Assembly: GCF_021869535.1 (NCBI RefSeq) | Contig: NW_026262712.1 | Coordinates: 47,412,884 to 47,476,883, forward strand | Length of the DNA stretch: 64,000 bases | DNA from: Mytilus californianus | Lineage: Eukaryota; Mollusca; Bivalvia; Mytilida; Mytilidae | Direction: 5' to 3' | Shown: positions 11,626 through 25,413 of the stretch, one piece after another | Layout of the letters: every line of letters starts with the position of its first letter | Position numbering within the stretch: the first letter of the stretch is position 1 | Made by a program: the position numbers and the translations under genes | The notes under the pieces: generated by a model | The model's input: only the letters and a program-made list of their open reading frames with translations | Database searches by the model: none | Told to the model about the DNA's origin: nothing

Positions 11626-12955
11626 TGTCTAAATCAAAATCTATAGATGATTTTCATAATTTGTCAAAATGTAGTTTATATCATGCTTTTTTCAAAAATA
11701 TAATAAAAAGTTGGGTCACGGGGCTTTTTTTCACGCTACAGGTTGTGCTTAATTGTCAAATTTTGTATAGATTATGTATGGAAAACCCAATTTTGTGTGA
11801 TAAAAAGAAAACTAAATCATAGAATTTTAAGATAAAATATGAAAAGATAGCTCTAATAATATGCTTTCAGATAAGAAAAAGAAAAAATGGGGTCACCGGA
11901 CTCGTTTTCTTGCTGCATAATAAAATAGGTAAATTCACAACACATTCTATTATAAAAGTTACTTTATCTGAGTTATCTCCCCTTATATCTGAGTTATTAT
12001 CTCCCTTTTTTGGCAAAGTTGAAAAAAAAAAAAAACGAATCAAGTAAAAATAGTTTGTTTTTTTGTAAAATATAGCCGTAAATATGGTAAAACCCATAAT
12101 TTTCCATATTAGTATGAAAAGTCTTACACATGCATTACATACTACATTAGAAATTTGCACATTTAATTAAAAATCTAGACCGATTGTTATCTGCTATTTC
12201 AAAATCCAAGATGGAGGAAGACACCCTAGCCACCTTAAATTGAATTAAAAAGTAGTTTTCCTCTTTAAATGAAATGTTTGTAGTCATACGTTTTATTTTT
12301 CTGTTTTGCTTCCTTTCAGATAATAGGGAAGTATGAAAAATACTTTTAGTTTGCTTGTATTGCTATTTAAGACTCATCTAAAAAATGCATAAGATTGTTG
12401 TTCGTTGTAATGAGCAAAAGGAAAGAAAAATCGATGGGTTATGCATAATACACTGTTTTATTTTATTTCATCTAATAGAATAGTTTGAAATATAGAATCA
12501 CATTTTGTTTCCGATATGACTTATAATCGAGCACACCCTTATTAGTTAGGGTTGTTGTCTCAACATACTACAAATAAAGTACACAACGAGCGTAACCCAT
12601 GAATTGATGCACTGTGATGCGAAGCAATAAACACTATGTCATGTGAAACAACAAGACGATTTTACGTTTTGCGAATTCGTTGACTGAATATCATTCAGGA
12701 ATAATAAATAATGCTACAAAAGAATTAAACTAAGTGTTAAGAAATATAGCAGGTACATCTTGCAAATAGATACATTATAGAATTACATAAACAAGATAAT
12801 AATCATAAAACAAAAGTGGTCTGATTTATCTGCACCCGTGGAAAAGAAAGTTACAAACTCGTTTTTAAGCCAGATCAGAAAGGATGCATATAATGATAAT
12901 TTTCAATCAAGGTAATTTTATAAAGTTTCCACAAAAGAAAGGGAAAAAGTGATAC
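11626..12955. other. AT-rich region with low-complexity pieces
   Basis: It contains repeated TTATCTGAGTTATCTCCC-type sequence near 11966-12005 and a segment AAAATCCAAGATGGAGGAAG near 12201 that has the look of a dispersed repeat. No gene is supported. Confidence 0.35.
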
Positions 12956-12962
12956 CTTTTAA

Positions 12963-13975
12963 AATTAAAAACCAATTGTTCAGAGAACAATTGAAGGTCT
13001 TCCCACCAAAAAAAACATGTATTTTGATATGAAAATTTCAAATCGAGTTTAAAATGTCATTTCCAGTGTCAGATGATAGCTAACTGTGCGCTGATTCCAA
13101 AAATATATGGTTTCTATACATTTTTGTTTGAAATAAGGGATATAATATGTTACTTCCGGTTTGAAAAATGTAACTTCCGGTATAAAATGACCGTTTACTT
13201 GACACTGATTCTAAAAATATATGGCTCTATATAATTATACATTAAATAAGTACAAAAAATAGCTACTTACGGTTCACATAAGGTCACTTCTGGTTGGCTT
13301 TTTCAAGGTCATATGGCTTGCAACCTAATTCAAAAATTATCATGGCTCTATCATGTATAAATATAAAGTTAAAGTAAAGGTCAAAATCTAGAACGTCAAA
13401 TTTACCTATGACCTCGACCTAAATATGAAGGTCATAAAGTAAGGACCTCAAACCAAAGACCCTAGGTCTTTACTATATATGGTTAATGAGTTATATCATC
13501 ATACAGCTAGTTTTAAATATGAGAGGGGAGAAAACTTGTACCCGTTCAACCAAAATGTATGTGTTACGACATGTTGCATATAACAATTTAATAAAAAAAT
13601 GTTGTCGACATATTATAAGGCTTCTGATAATAAGTAATAACAAGCCAAAATCAAAATTTAGAACATGACCTTGACCTTTGCCCTTGACATTATTTTTCTT
13701 TCAGTGGACCAAGGACCTCAAATCAAAACACCCTAGGTATCTATCATTTGTGGTTTACCAGTAACACATACATTTCACTTAATTCAAATACATAAGGGGA
13801 AATAACTCTCATATGGAGTCTTCGTAACGCTTCGGTCAAAATTAAACGTAACATTCTGAGGATATAACGAGCAATTTGGAAAATAAATTTGTAGCTATCT
13901 TTTATAGTTGCGAAAGAGTAGTCATAACAAGAAAAACAGTGTTTGATACATTTTTATATTAGTTTGAATATGCCC
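12963..13975 (+). repeat. Dispersed repeat with palindromic 5' end, copy C
   Basis: It begins with the same CAATTGTTC-AGA-GAACAATTG hairpin and AAGGTCTTCCCACC, and carries the same CTTCCGG blocks and TGACCTTGACC array (13666). It is more diverged than copies A and B and stops before the GGCGGAAG end. Confidence 0.7.
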
Positions 13976-15020
13976 AGACTATTTAGTATAATACTGATGT
14001 ATACATGTAATGATCAAAATTACCATTTCAGATCAAAATGTGCTCACGCGTGTATATTCATAACTCGACTATATCAGGTTCAGTGGAATAAATCATATTT
14101 TACCGTACTGAAAACATGTAGTTATAAGTGGATTCCATCAAATTCAAGAGAGATCTATCTAACTAATTGTATATCAAAAATATTTAAGACAACACCTAAA
14201 TGAGAGTATGTAAACAGTTATGCAACATTTAAATGAAGATTTAAACTCACATTTTCGAATCAGTGAAATTACAGAAAAACAGAGATGTCTTTATTAACGA
14301 CATTGATTCATTGATATATACATAAACTTGATAGAAATTTATTTATATATACATCCAGTATGCAATTGATTCAGTGTTGAATTTTTTTTTTAAAACAAAG
14401 TAGCAACAATCGGTATTGGGCAATAGCTTATTTAATGTTTTAAAAAACCAGTTCTTGAATATTGAGGCTACTTTTAAATAGAAAAATACTTTCTCCCCTT
14501 TCTTTGACATCTTTAGAGTTGTAAGGCAAGGAATTCATCAGCCAGCATTGCTATGAGCGACATAAATACAATTTTGAATGTAGTGTCCGGCCCTAGCAAC
14601 AGTTACCTCCAATCTATGGGCCATTTGCCATTTGCCATTTGCGAATAATCTTCTTTTATCATTGGCGAGTTAAGAAAGACCTCACAGTATTATAAATTAA
14701 CTTTACAGATTTTGTGAAAACTAACAGCTCACTTTAAATATAAGGAAAAAAAACGTTGATAATACATTTATCATGTTTATATAAAACAAAGTCAGAAAAG
14801 TTGTGTTTTCAATGAAATCTGCTAAGGTGACTTCATTATCAAATACTCCAATACAAGTATTTAATGATCTCTGAGTTTCATTAGTACAGCCAGTTTAGAC
14901 AATTCAGATATTTCATGTATGCATTATTAGTTTTAATAACACAGTGCTACATTTTTGTAATATCGGAAATGGTCGAAATAATAAAAACATTGATAAATCT
15001 TTTTAAAGATAAAACTCTAT
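13976..15020. other. AT-rich spacer
   Basis: It includes a small GCCATTTGCCATTTGCCATT run near 14620. No gene is supported. Confidence 0.35.
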
Positions 15021-15029
15021 TTAAAAAGG

Positions 15030-15830
15030 TTTATGATGAAGGTTAATCCAGGACAGCATTTTGAACGTATCAAAGTATTTCTTTCATTAATACCTCTGTT
15101 GACATACTGATAGTCACCAAGTGCATCATCATTTTAGTAGTCACAGCTTCGGTACTGACATGATTTATGTCATGCAGATTCATTCGTAAATTCTCTTTTC
15201 ATACATTTAGAAATTATTAAGAAACTAAGTTGAAATTCCCTAAGGTTAAGTTGACCTAAGAAGGATAAGTTTTAATTCAAGTCCCTTCTTGAAATATAGC
15301 TCACGTTTTAAATAATGTATGCTTCATTGGCTTTCAAATATTTTGCTATTAGCAGTCCTGTGGAAGTTTAATCCAAAAGAGCACTGCGGAGATCTAAAGT
15401 GTTAATTCTATGTATTAGCACTTGGTCGATACCTTTTCTGGTGGACTGGCAGTCCCTAAGGGTATCAATTGCTGAATAGTCACCGCTTTGGTACTGGTAT
15501 AATTTATATCTAACACGCTCTGAATTTCAGCGTTTATAAATATAGAAATTACTCAGAAACTAGACCTCAACTCCCTAAAGTTAAGTGACCATTGGTGGAA
15601 TTTGCCTTTTATGTAAAATGTTGGCTTTCAACGTTTCTGAACAGTTTAAACCATTAAAGAGCTTCAGACGCTTCTTTGTTTTTTTTTTCTTCATTTATTA
15701 GCAATGGATCGGCACCTCTGCTGGTAGACTGAGAGTTGCCGAAGTTTCATCAACACAGTAATCGTTGCTTCAACTCTTAACTGATTTGTGACATACCTTT
15801 TCTTAAATTCTCCGTTCATTAATATAACGT
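15030..15830. repeat. Diverged tandem repeat, about 0.3 kb units
   Basis: Three consecutive units share TCGGTACTGACATGATTTAT / TTGGTACTGGTATAATTTAT style segments, AGAAATTA-TNAGAAACTA blocks (near 15208 and 15544) and AGAGCACTGCGGAGATCTAA-like segments. Spacing between equivalent points is about 335 and 285 bp. The units are diverged, so it is an old array. Confidence 0.6.
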
Positions 15831-16815
15831 AACCGTACCCAAATTGCACCGAGTACCCAAAATTGCACCCATTCCGAAAAAAAAAAGCAGCGGAAATGTT
15901 ACAAGTTTTCTTAGAGACTAAACAATTTGTATTTTTATGATTTGACATTATGCATGTTTTTCAACATAGCTAAACATGCTAAATATATTTAAATATACAC
16001 AAAACGGTCACAGTATGTATCAATAGAAGAAGTTTTCAGTAAAAAAATAAAATCTACGGAAACGTCGCCATGCGACGTCCACAAGAAGTCAGCTTTTAAA
16101 AGTGAGCAATAAAAATACGTTGCAGGCATCCATTTCTTAAAAAATGAACAGTAAGCATGGACTATTGTCAATTGTTCTAATTATTTTGAGAAATAGAACA
16201 AATTATTACTTATTTGATTTTTACGGATGTGAATTTAAGCATGAATGCAATTTGGGTACGCCTCATTACGGAATCATGGGTCGTTTGGACGTCGGTTCAA
16301 ACCCTTTTTTAATGATTCAAAAGGGATTCAAAATTAAATTGATGGAACTATATGGTAAATAATGATACATCTACAAAATAAACACAGAATGGAAAATTTT
16401 GTCTAGATCATAAATAAACGTAGGTGACAAAATTGTCATAATAGGTGCACTTTGGGTAGAGTCACGTTATATAGTTTTGTAAAATTTGGCGGGCAAACAA
16501 ATATTTCGCCTCAATTAATGAGTGAACTAGGAAGAATGCCATTTGAAGCATTAAAAGTTTGCAGTTTTAATCTTGAAATGAATAGATTATGTACATTTAG
16601 TAATTATGTCGATGATAAATACTTCTTCCAAGCAAATTAATAATAACTTTGTAGAAAGATTTGTTTAAACATTTTCAATGTCGCTCTTTATTTCAAAATA
16701 ACAACTACTGCGTTTAGATTTTCGATTGACTTATAATTGTGTTACCGTTTGCATTGCAAATAAACAGGACTTGCACTGTAGTTTTGGACTTGGGAGACTA
16801 CCTGGTACTAGTTTT
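15831..16815. other. Unannotated region
   Basis: Short open frames only. A GGTTCAAACCC at about 16296 resembles a tRNA B-box but has no matching A-box or cloverleaf. Confidence 0.35.
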
Positions 16816-16817
16816 GA

Positions 16818-17017
16818 TACTGTGGATTCATTATTCATGGGATACCAATTTTCGTGGACACAGATGAACCACGAATTTAAATGTCAACAAATAACGAATT
16901 TTCTGTAGGCTTGTTCATAGACTGTGGAAAAAACCTCGAAATCAAATATCCACGAAAATGTTAGTATTCCTCAATCCACGAAAATTGGTATCCACGAAAA
17001 TAAATGAATCCACAGTA
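16818..17017. mobile_element. MITE-like foldback element, 200 bp
   Basis: The two ends are inverted copies: TACTGTGGATTCATT at 16818 and AATGAATCCACAGTA ending at 17017. They are followed inward by paired CCAATTTTCGTGGA / TCCACGAAAATTGG segments. If the outermost TA is the target duplication, the insertion fits a Tc1/mariner-type non-autonomous element; that assignment is inference. Confidence 0.75.
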
Positions 17018-19600
17018 GTTTATTACATGCATTGTAAAATTTTTGTTACAGATATTAATCAAGTCCCTTAGTTAAAGCCAAATTGCGATTAGTGAATGTA
17101 CTGAATCAAACCCAATTCTATTTATACATCAACGACTCCAAACTATTGTGAGTACAGAATAGTAATAAAGAGACATTCGATGGCAACGTGCATGTTGTGA
17201 AACTGGAATCGACCAAATTAAGGTAGTTGAAAAAGAACATGACTGACTGTTAGTTAACTGTGTCAAATTACAAGCTGAAAACTTGACCATACTACCAGAT
17301 TAAAACAACTGCAAAAAGTAACAAAGAGACTATGAGATTTGGAATGTCCCGTTTGATATATTATCTGTGTTTAAGACAGACAGCTAGATACCATAAACAT
17401 ACTATGTATACACAGGTCAGAGTCTGAGCTTGATTTGCTATATGATATAAAAACTAAACTGACGAAAAAAGGTCATTTATTCAAAATCATAAAATGCAAA
17501 AAATACATTTTGCAAATAAAACATTTGACATAAAAGTTCATATTTAATATGAAATAATAATACATAATAAATACGAAATTACATCAACTAATATCATATC
17601 AATTGAATAAATGACAACAAATAGCAAAGGTGGGGAGAAAAATCTGCCCCACAAATAAACATATATACATATCTACTTCAAAAGATAACATTAAGGGAGG
17701 TAAGTGGGTGGGAATTTTTAACACATTGTTTGATAAGAATCACAAGTTAACACATCAAATGCTGATGATAAAAGGAAGTGACCACAACGCACTTACACGT
17801 GAACTCGTGCTGACCCTGCAAGATCATTGACCAGTAAGAAAGATGTAATCCAATCATGCACTGGTCATGAGTGAAATTTCTCTGCACGTGAAAACATGTT
17901 ATCTAATTTCAACAATTTATCGTTTAATTAAGTAGGACATTCTGACCCTTTGACCAGACTAGAGACATCATAAATTTACAGTATAAATAGCTCACTCTTT
18001 ATTTAAGTCTTAGTAATAAACAATTAAAACATAATTATCTTCTCTGCTGTCTTAAATTATTTTATTCAGCTGAATTTTCAATTAGCAAATAAAATTGGTT
18101 ATGTGTATTTTGCACAACAACTTTATAGTACTTGAACTTATATAGAGTTAAAACAAACATTTTCATTAAAAAATACGTTAAAACATTCTTGCAGTGCACG
18201 ACGGCAATTGTTTTAGAAGGAATAGACAGCGTTCACCCTATCCGGTACACATCTATCTTGTTTGTTAGTGTGAAATAGAAACGATACAATTTTCGTGTAC
18301 ATGTGAATGAACAGCAACTATTTGAATTGATATCTAAAGACAGTGAAACGTTTTTCTTTTTACGTTTATTTAAACATTAAGATATATAAAGAATATTACA
18401 ACAATTTATAAAAGCAATTCAAGTTAATGAGATCACTGATATTTGCCTTTAATAAAAGGATATAAATATTAAACACACACACCCCCCCCCCCCCCCAAAA
18501 AAAAAAAAAAAACAAAACACAAAAACGTTTTCTTTCTACATTTTTTAAGCATCAAAATATGTAAATTTTACAACATTATTTATGCTTTCCTGCTTCAATC
18601 CAAACAAACAACCAGAGATTTATCATTCACTTGAATGAATCAGCGATTAGCTCATGTCTTTTACTTTCTATTGGTCCATAGGGGCAATGCATGAATGAAA
18701 AGAGAAACAAAAAGGTGAATCGCGAAATGTTTACTTTTTCAGAGAAAAAATGTTTCTCATACAAAAATAAACAACAAGATAATAATGAATGCAAAATATT
18801 AAACGATAATAAAATAATACAGACTACAATAGCTTGGCCAAGAAAGGGGTCAACTAATCCACCAGTAAGTGCAATAAAATAAATAATTCCTATTCCACAA
18901 AGGCCGAGCACTTGGCAAAAAAAGAAAATCGTTCGTCATAACTGATGTTTAAAAGCGATTTATGCTACCACAGAATGTACAGTTTGCCGTATTAGCTATA
19001 TTAGTTCAAGCTCTATCTATGTTTATAACTAACAGTGAAAAACTGAATGTGATGAATAATATTTGAATAGCTATACATAGGGATACAATACCAGCCCACG
19101 CAAGTACAGTACTGCAAAATAAACATGACAATGTCCTTGTCAACATTTGTTCAATAATTATATTTCAATAAGAAGCTGCTTTCACATAAATAAAACCAAC
19201 TAGATGAGCAAGAAATATGAGCAAATATATGGCAAGGAGATTAAATCAAGCATGCATTTTGTAATAAAGACTTCCCGGCCCGAGCAGATAAGTTTAGTTT
19301 AATTAGCATGATATCGTACTGCTATGACCCATTTAACTTGGGCATAAAAATAAATGTTTATAAAAGGCCTACTTTTTGGAGAATTTGTGAAAACAAAAGA
19401 GGTTCTACTATCTCTAACTACCGACTCAAGCAGGTAATTGTATCGGAAATGCCCCAGAAAGTGTTTATTGAGGGATCCTTTAAAGTATTTTACCAGCGAA
19501 AGCAGGTACTACCAAAACTTTTATTTTAAATGAGATCTAAAGTGTTTTTGAAAGCATATATTGGAGCATAACTGTGACTCAGACCAGCATATCTCAGCTG
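17018..19600. other. AT-rich region without recognised genes
   Basis: Long gene-free stretch. It contains a poly-C tract running into poly-A at 18482-18512. The open frames are short and without motifs on either strand. Confidence 0.4.
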
Positions 19601-19649
19601 TACAAATGTTTAAAAATTATGTCCCTTATATTTTGATCTTTCGTCAATA

Positions 19650-20135
19650 TGTAACATGTATGACCAAATACATGTTATGTATACAAGGTATATCTAAACA
19701 TTAAAAAAATTATACTGACCAAATACATGTTCTATAAGTAACATTTACTGACCAAATACATGCACAAGCTCTATTACCAACATCTATTGACCAAATACAC
19801 GTTCTATAAGTAACATAAATTGAACAAATACCCGTTCTATAAGTAACATAAATTGAACAAATTCATGATCTGATACTTATATCTAATGACCCAATACAAG
19901 GTTAATAAGTGACATCTATTGACCAAATACACGGACGGTTTATTTTAAACGCATATCTAAACACCAAATTATATCGACCAAATTTACGGTTTATATTGCT
20001 AAGCATCAAATTCTATTGACCAAATACATGTTCTATAAGTAACATCTATGAATAAATACATTGTCTATTAGAACATCTATTAACTAAATACATGGTCTTA
20101 AAGCAACATCCATTGACAAATACATGGCTACAAAA
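19650..20135. repeat. Decayed minisatellite (ATTGACCAAATACATG family)
   Basis: Many irregular copies of a segment like ATTGACCAAATACATGTTCT followed by ATAAGTAACATCT, at roughly 30-60 bp spacing, with strong divergence. The same core recurs at 21080-21760. Confidence 0.65.
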
Positions 20136-20998
20136 AATGTATATGGAAGACATTTTTGTGGAATAAAATAAATGTGATTAATTCTCTGTAAAATACTGGT
20201 TATTTCAAGCATTACTTTCAAGTTTTGTCATAATTAGTGCAATAGATTGAGAGAAATTTAATATAACGTAAGACGACATCTACAGCGATTTGAGCAAAAT
20301 TTCTTCAAAAAATAAATCATCCCGCATCATGATAGAATATAGTGTGGGCCAATAATATCGCCAATAAATGATCCAATATTCATCTCATCTGCATAAAAAC
20401 AGTTGAATATGATACAAAAGATGACTTTAAGATGATGAGATGATGAAAACCACTAATGTACCTCTTTGTCTTTATTATAAGGTCCCTTTGGTCCATTTGT
20501 ACCTCTTATTCCCTAAATTTTTTTTGCTTTTTAGAATAATAAATCAAAATTTTGGGGATAATAAATGAGTAATTGAAGTGTTCAAGCTGAATGAACTATC
20601 CATATAAAAGTTAACTGACTCCATGGAGATTTCAATAAGTCCTTACGTAAAACTTAAAGTTACGCCGTTTTCCAGAGAGGGACATAAAACGGTTCCCTTT
20701 CAGTAAATAATTTATTGTTACTGCTTCACAAAAACATTTCATTTACTTATTACTGTATATTTCTTAAAGAATTACTTGGGAAACAGTTTTCTTGTATAGC
20801 ACAACATAGGAAACAAGGAGAATAATGTCAGAAAACGCTCCCGAAAAGACTGAGTATGGCTTGCTCTGTCTACTTATATTCATGGTATAGCCCTATTTCA
20901 AGGAAATTTCCCCTAAAATATGTTTTTGAGACTCAATCTACTCAGAATATTTCAAGTTTGCTATATTTGAGTGAAATAACATGAAATTAAAAAAAAAA
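20136..20998. other. AT-rich spacer
   Basis: No gene or repeat unit that I can support. Confidence 0.4.
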
Positions 20999-21081
20999 AT
21001 GAGAGTACGTACAAGGTCAAAGGTGCATATGCAGCTTCCATTTAGGAGTATTACCACCATTGACCTTGTATGTACTCTCAT
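20999..21081. other. Short perfect-like hairpin, 22-nt arms
   Basis: Arm one (20999-21020, ATGAGAGTACGTACAAGGTC plus AA) and arm two (21060-21081) are reverse complements with one mismatch, separated by a 39-nt loop. The size would suit a structured RNA or a tiny foldback element; no expression evidence is available from sequence. Confidence 0.6.
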
Positions 21082-21760
21082 GACCTAGATAAATTTTTAT
21101 ATCTAAAAATCATATTCTATTGAACAAATACATGGTCTACCTAAAACGTATTTACATGTAACTTCAAATCATCTTCTACTGAACAAATTTATGGTCTACA
21201 TAAAATGTATATATCTAAAAATCATATTATATTGAACAAATACATGGTTTACATGAAATGCATATATATAAAATCATAATATATTGAACTAATTTATTGT
21301 CAACGTAAAATGTACATCTCTTGAAATCATATTTTATTGATCAGTTGCATGGTCTACATAAAATGTATAAATCTAATAATCATATAATATTGAACAAATA
21401 AATGGTTAAAGTAAAATAGTAATGCATGTATCTGAAAATTATATTTTATTACCCTCATGCGTGGTCTACCTTAAAATTTATTAACATGTAACTTCAAATC
21501 ATATTCCATTTAACAAATAATTTATATTGTCTACATAAAATGTATATATCTAAAAATCATATTCTATTGAACAAATACATGGTTTACGTAAACAAAGGTC
21601 ATGTATGTATCTAAAGATCATATTCTTTTGCACAAGTACTTGATCTATATAAAATTTATATAACTCAAAATCATATTCTATTGAACAAATACATGGTCTA
21701 TAAGTAACATATATTGATCAAAACCAAAGTGTGTTACTAACAAATATTGACCAAATATGC
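21082..21760. repeat. Decayed minisatellite, unit about 55-60 bp
   Basis: Repeated segments of ATATCTAAAAATCATATTCT / ATTGAACAAATACATGGTCT / ACATAAAATGTAT in irregular order. It shares its core with the field at 19650-20135, so both derive from one ancestral array. Confidence 0.65.
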
Positions 21761-22690
21761 CTATAAAAACAATTCAATTTATTGAGATCATTGACGATAT
21801 GTTTTAAATATATGTGTACATTTCTTCATAAATCAGCCAAATTCAACTTGATATACTGACCGCTAGACTTTATGAACAGTTGTTTTCTGAACAATTGTTA
21901 TTTCTTTTAGCTTTCTTTGAATTATCATTATGATCTAGTAAGGCTATTTTATCAGATTTGTGATATATAATAAAATACTGCAAGGGAATTCAACATTAGA
22001 TCTGGAATTTTAACACTTGACTGTATTGATTCAACATTTATGCATATTTGGGCCAGCTCTGGTTTTTATGCAGAAGAAATTATTTTTGAGTCAGTTCTAT
22101 TCGGCATTATAAGCGGAAAGAAATAATCTAAAATATCAAGTAACTGCATAGCCCTATTTCATGGGGAAAATGAAACAAAAAGTTTACCTAGATGTTTAAT
22201 ATAGATCTGCAGTATACAAAATAAGAAATTATTTCAAGTAAGAAGGTATTTAATTATTTTGATTTTGTTCACTTGTAAAAAATATCATTAGGTGGTTAAA
22301 TAATAATGTTCTATTTAAAAGAGTTTGAACTTTCAACAACGGAATGCATCTCATAAACTACTATTGGGACAGCTTCATTAGATATTCTACAGATCGAAGT
22401 AGCACATTTGCGTAATACAGCATATAAAGCGGCACAAGTGTGACACAAATAAATCATAAAAATCCGAACCACAAATTTTATTTAAAATACAGCATATTTT
22501 TCCTAGAAGTTAAGATCTTTCTTGAAGAAAATTGCAAGACGAGCTCGTGTTTGAATGTTTTATATTCTAACTTTCTACTAAAAATAACAACAATATTCAC
22601 GTTAAGACTTCTAAAAAATATACGCAGTTGTCATGTATAACATACATCATGCTTTGGTGATCAGAGTTGATACGAGTTTTTGAAGAATGC
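21761..22690. other. AT-rich spacer, possible 3' flank of the receptor gene
   Basis: No gene. On the minus strand an AATAAA (plus-strand TTTATT near 22480) lies about 210 nt beyond the candidate alternative stop at 22693 and could serve as its poly(A) signal. Confidence 0.3.
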
Positions 22691-22692
22691 CG

Positions 22693-22763
22693 CTAGTCTA
22701 GTCTCTTCATGCGGCTCTGAGAACCTGTCGTTGGTTGAGGTGATATACTCTTGTTTATAGTAT
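22693..22763 (-). CDS. Candidate alternative terminal exon of the Ig receptor gene
   Basis: On the minus strand a good acceptor (ATTTTTATTTTAG) opens a phase-1 exon that reads TINKSISPQPTTGSQSRMKR plus LD and then stops at 22693-22695. The composition is richer in G and C than the surroundings. It would join in frame to a possible donor inside the last exon at 25.7 kb (AATG|GTACTA, exon end 25643), which is also phase 1. That would replace the final six residues (GTILS type end) by a basic, serine-rich tail. The donor is weak, so this may be a rare isoform or a chance match. Confidence 0.35.
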
Positions 22764-25410
22764 CTAAAATAAAAATAAAACTCGATAGAGAAACAATATC
22801 ATGACAAAGCGTTTGACATCTAATGATTTTCACAAATAATGAGTAGTTTTACTATCATAAAGACTTTGATCATTTCTATTTTTGTAACTCTTGTTCTACT
22901 TTATACCCTCAAGAAAATATGAAGGATCAATCGAGTGTTTGACAAATAATTTCTACAAGAATGCACGGAACAGAAATACTGTTGTTTAGAAAGTAAACAC
23001 TTTTATTTACAATATGTCTATTGTAGATCTGCATAAAATGAAAAAGTTGAAAAAAGGTCATCAATAAAACATTAATATTCAAAAGACAGCAAATTAAGGT
23101 CACGGTAGTTTACCGATGTTCAAATCAAAGCAAGAAACACAAACTTAGTAGCGAGATTGGGTGCGTCGACAGGGTAAGCGTCTTAAATCACTCGCAATAC
23201 CAATCATCACTAAGTCAAAATTTGAATGTCACAATAGGGATAAGAACATACTCGGTAAAATTAAAGATTATATCACAAAGTGACACATATGTAATAACGA
23301 CGACCGTTGATGAGTTTTAATCCCCAGTTTCGAATAAACCAAAATTGGACATAAATAACAGCAGAATAAACCAGTTTAAAGAGTAGTTTATAAAGCACGT
23401 GGATGGATAAATGAAATAAAAAAAAATCCAATTATGTTATTACCTTTTTAAATGATGAGTTCGATCATTAACATATTACTAGTGACGCTCGAATCTAAAC
23501 GGTTAAGAGGCAAAATTAAGTACAAAATTAAAGAGCATTGAGGGCCTAAAATTCTGTAAAATCACATATAGAACAACAAAATGTTTCACGGTAATCTTCT
23601 TTTGAATAATATTTTAAAAGAATATGCTTGTATTTGTTAGATTGTTAAACATTGATTTTCATAGCCGTATCGTACTAGTATCTGACTGTCAGGTCGCAAT
23701 TTCTCTACTTATGACTCATCAGTGGTGCTCGAATAAAAGTAGTTGGAAGGACAAATCAAGTACCAAATTAAACACCATTGAAATAAAATCTTACAGTTGT
23801 TTCAAATACGGCTATTGTCAACTATGCCAGCGGTAAAAAATCTTTAGTGTTTGGAATAATTCATCATTTTCTAAACAAATAATTTATATGATCGTATCAA
23901 TGTTGTTTTATTTTAACATAGAAAAGCTGCAGTGCCATCGCCCTAGGCGGTATTTTTAAAAAACTCATCAAAGATACCAGGTTTATCTTAGGTACACCAT
24001 ACGCTCGATTCGTCCACATAGGACTCACCATTTTCGCTTGAATCAAAAACTTTTGAAACAAAAAAACTTCCAAAAGTTGTCTATGCCTTTGGGTAGAAAA
24101 ACGTTTTTTTCGAATAATAAAACTTTTTGTTCACAGTTGAGTTATAAAAATGCCTGTATCATTGATTTTTTTAACTACATTGCTATTAGTATTCTCTGGG
24201 TTGAAAAGAAAAATCTTGTATGTTCCATATTTTGGAATGTTTACTTGCTATTAGCAATATAACGGAAGACATATGTGGAATCGGATATACTATTCCTATT
24301 GGAGCACCTGACAACACCCTTGTTTTTTAATTGGAGCTCCTGTTGCTTAATCCTTAGTTTTTATGAAGTGTACACGTTTGTTTGTCCTTGGTTTTTTAGT
24401 ATTTCGCTTTTGTCTCGATAGTTAGATAAAACTTTTTTATATACAATAACAACGTTTCATTAAGAGTTGGGCATAATCTCGTTGAAAATCCTTGTAAAAG
24501 CAAGTCTAAGAATGATTGAACTCTGCCAAATAATTACATGCGGTAAAAAACATTTTTTTTCTTTAACATATCAGCTGAGCTGAATAAGTTTTAATCATTC
24601 TAATTACTTGGATAGAAAATATAGTACATGACTGTTGATTTGGTTCACTTTTGACAAATTAGCAGACTGTTATACAATAGTAAAAGGATTGTCAAGAAAA
24701 CTTCAACGCATAGTTTCATTGATAGCTGGAATAGAAGTATAATAAATTCATTTAACATGTTTAAATGTCTAAATTATAAAATATCCAAGTCTGTATTTGG
24801 TTTTGAAAAAACTGTACTTTAATCAGTTATCATCAGATTGTTTATTTGAAAGTAAAGATAGTTGAAGATATACTGATAAATCGTAAAATCATAGTACACT
24901 CTGTTATAATGATGAAACTGTTGAATATTTCCCGTTTTCAAAAATCTATTTCCAAAATGAAAGGCAAACATTGAAACTTATATTATGGCTCATATAATCT
25001 CCTTGGCAAAAAAGATATGCACCTCTGCTTTTTTTTTCAGCAAAAAATTATTTCAATACATATGATAATATTTGCTTGCTTTGTAAATTAACCACGGTTT
25101 GATGTGCTAGTTCATTTATTTTGTTTGATCTCTTTTATAGCCTATATTGATATATCATGATATAACATGTAATACATACAAAATCATTTTTGCTGAAGGC
25201 TTTTTTATACCAAAAAACCACTATGTTTCAGGATTTCAGTGGAAAAAGTGTCTAGAAATACGTGTCTACATGATAGATTCTCATGACGTATGTTAGGCAA
25301 CTAAAGATCACAATGAGCAAGATAAGACAATACCGTGAAGTCAGCTATGAAATGTCACCGTTACAATACGTGAGACAATTCAAACTAGACACAACAAAGG
25401 TCTGATTGAT
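22764..25410. other. AT-rich region, intronic or 3' flanking
   Basis: Apart from the decayed ribozyme-like repeat at 23961-24050 I see no feature. It would be an intron only if the 22.7 kb exon is used. Confidence 0.35.
23961..24050 (-). repeat. Decayed hammerhead-like repeat copy
   Basis: On the minus strand it has GGTGAGTCCTATGTGGACGA in place of the CTGATGAGTC...GACGAAA core, followed by the family's CCTGGTATCTTTGATGA block. Stem II pairing is kept but CTGATGA and GAAA are both damaged. Confidence 0.55.
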
Positions 25411-25413
25411 GAC

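Noticed and set aside
16290..16310. tRNA-like B-box GGTTCAAACCC
   Set aside because: No A-box at the right distance and no cloverleaf pairing around it.
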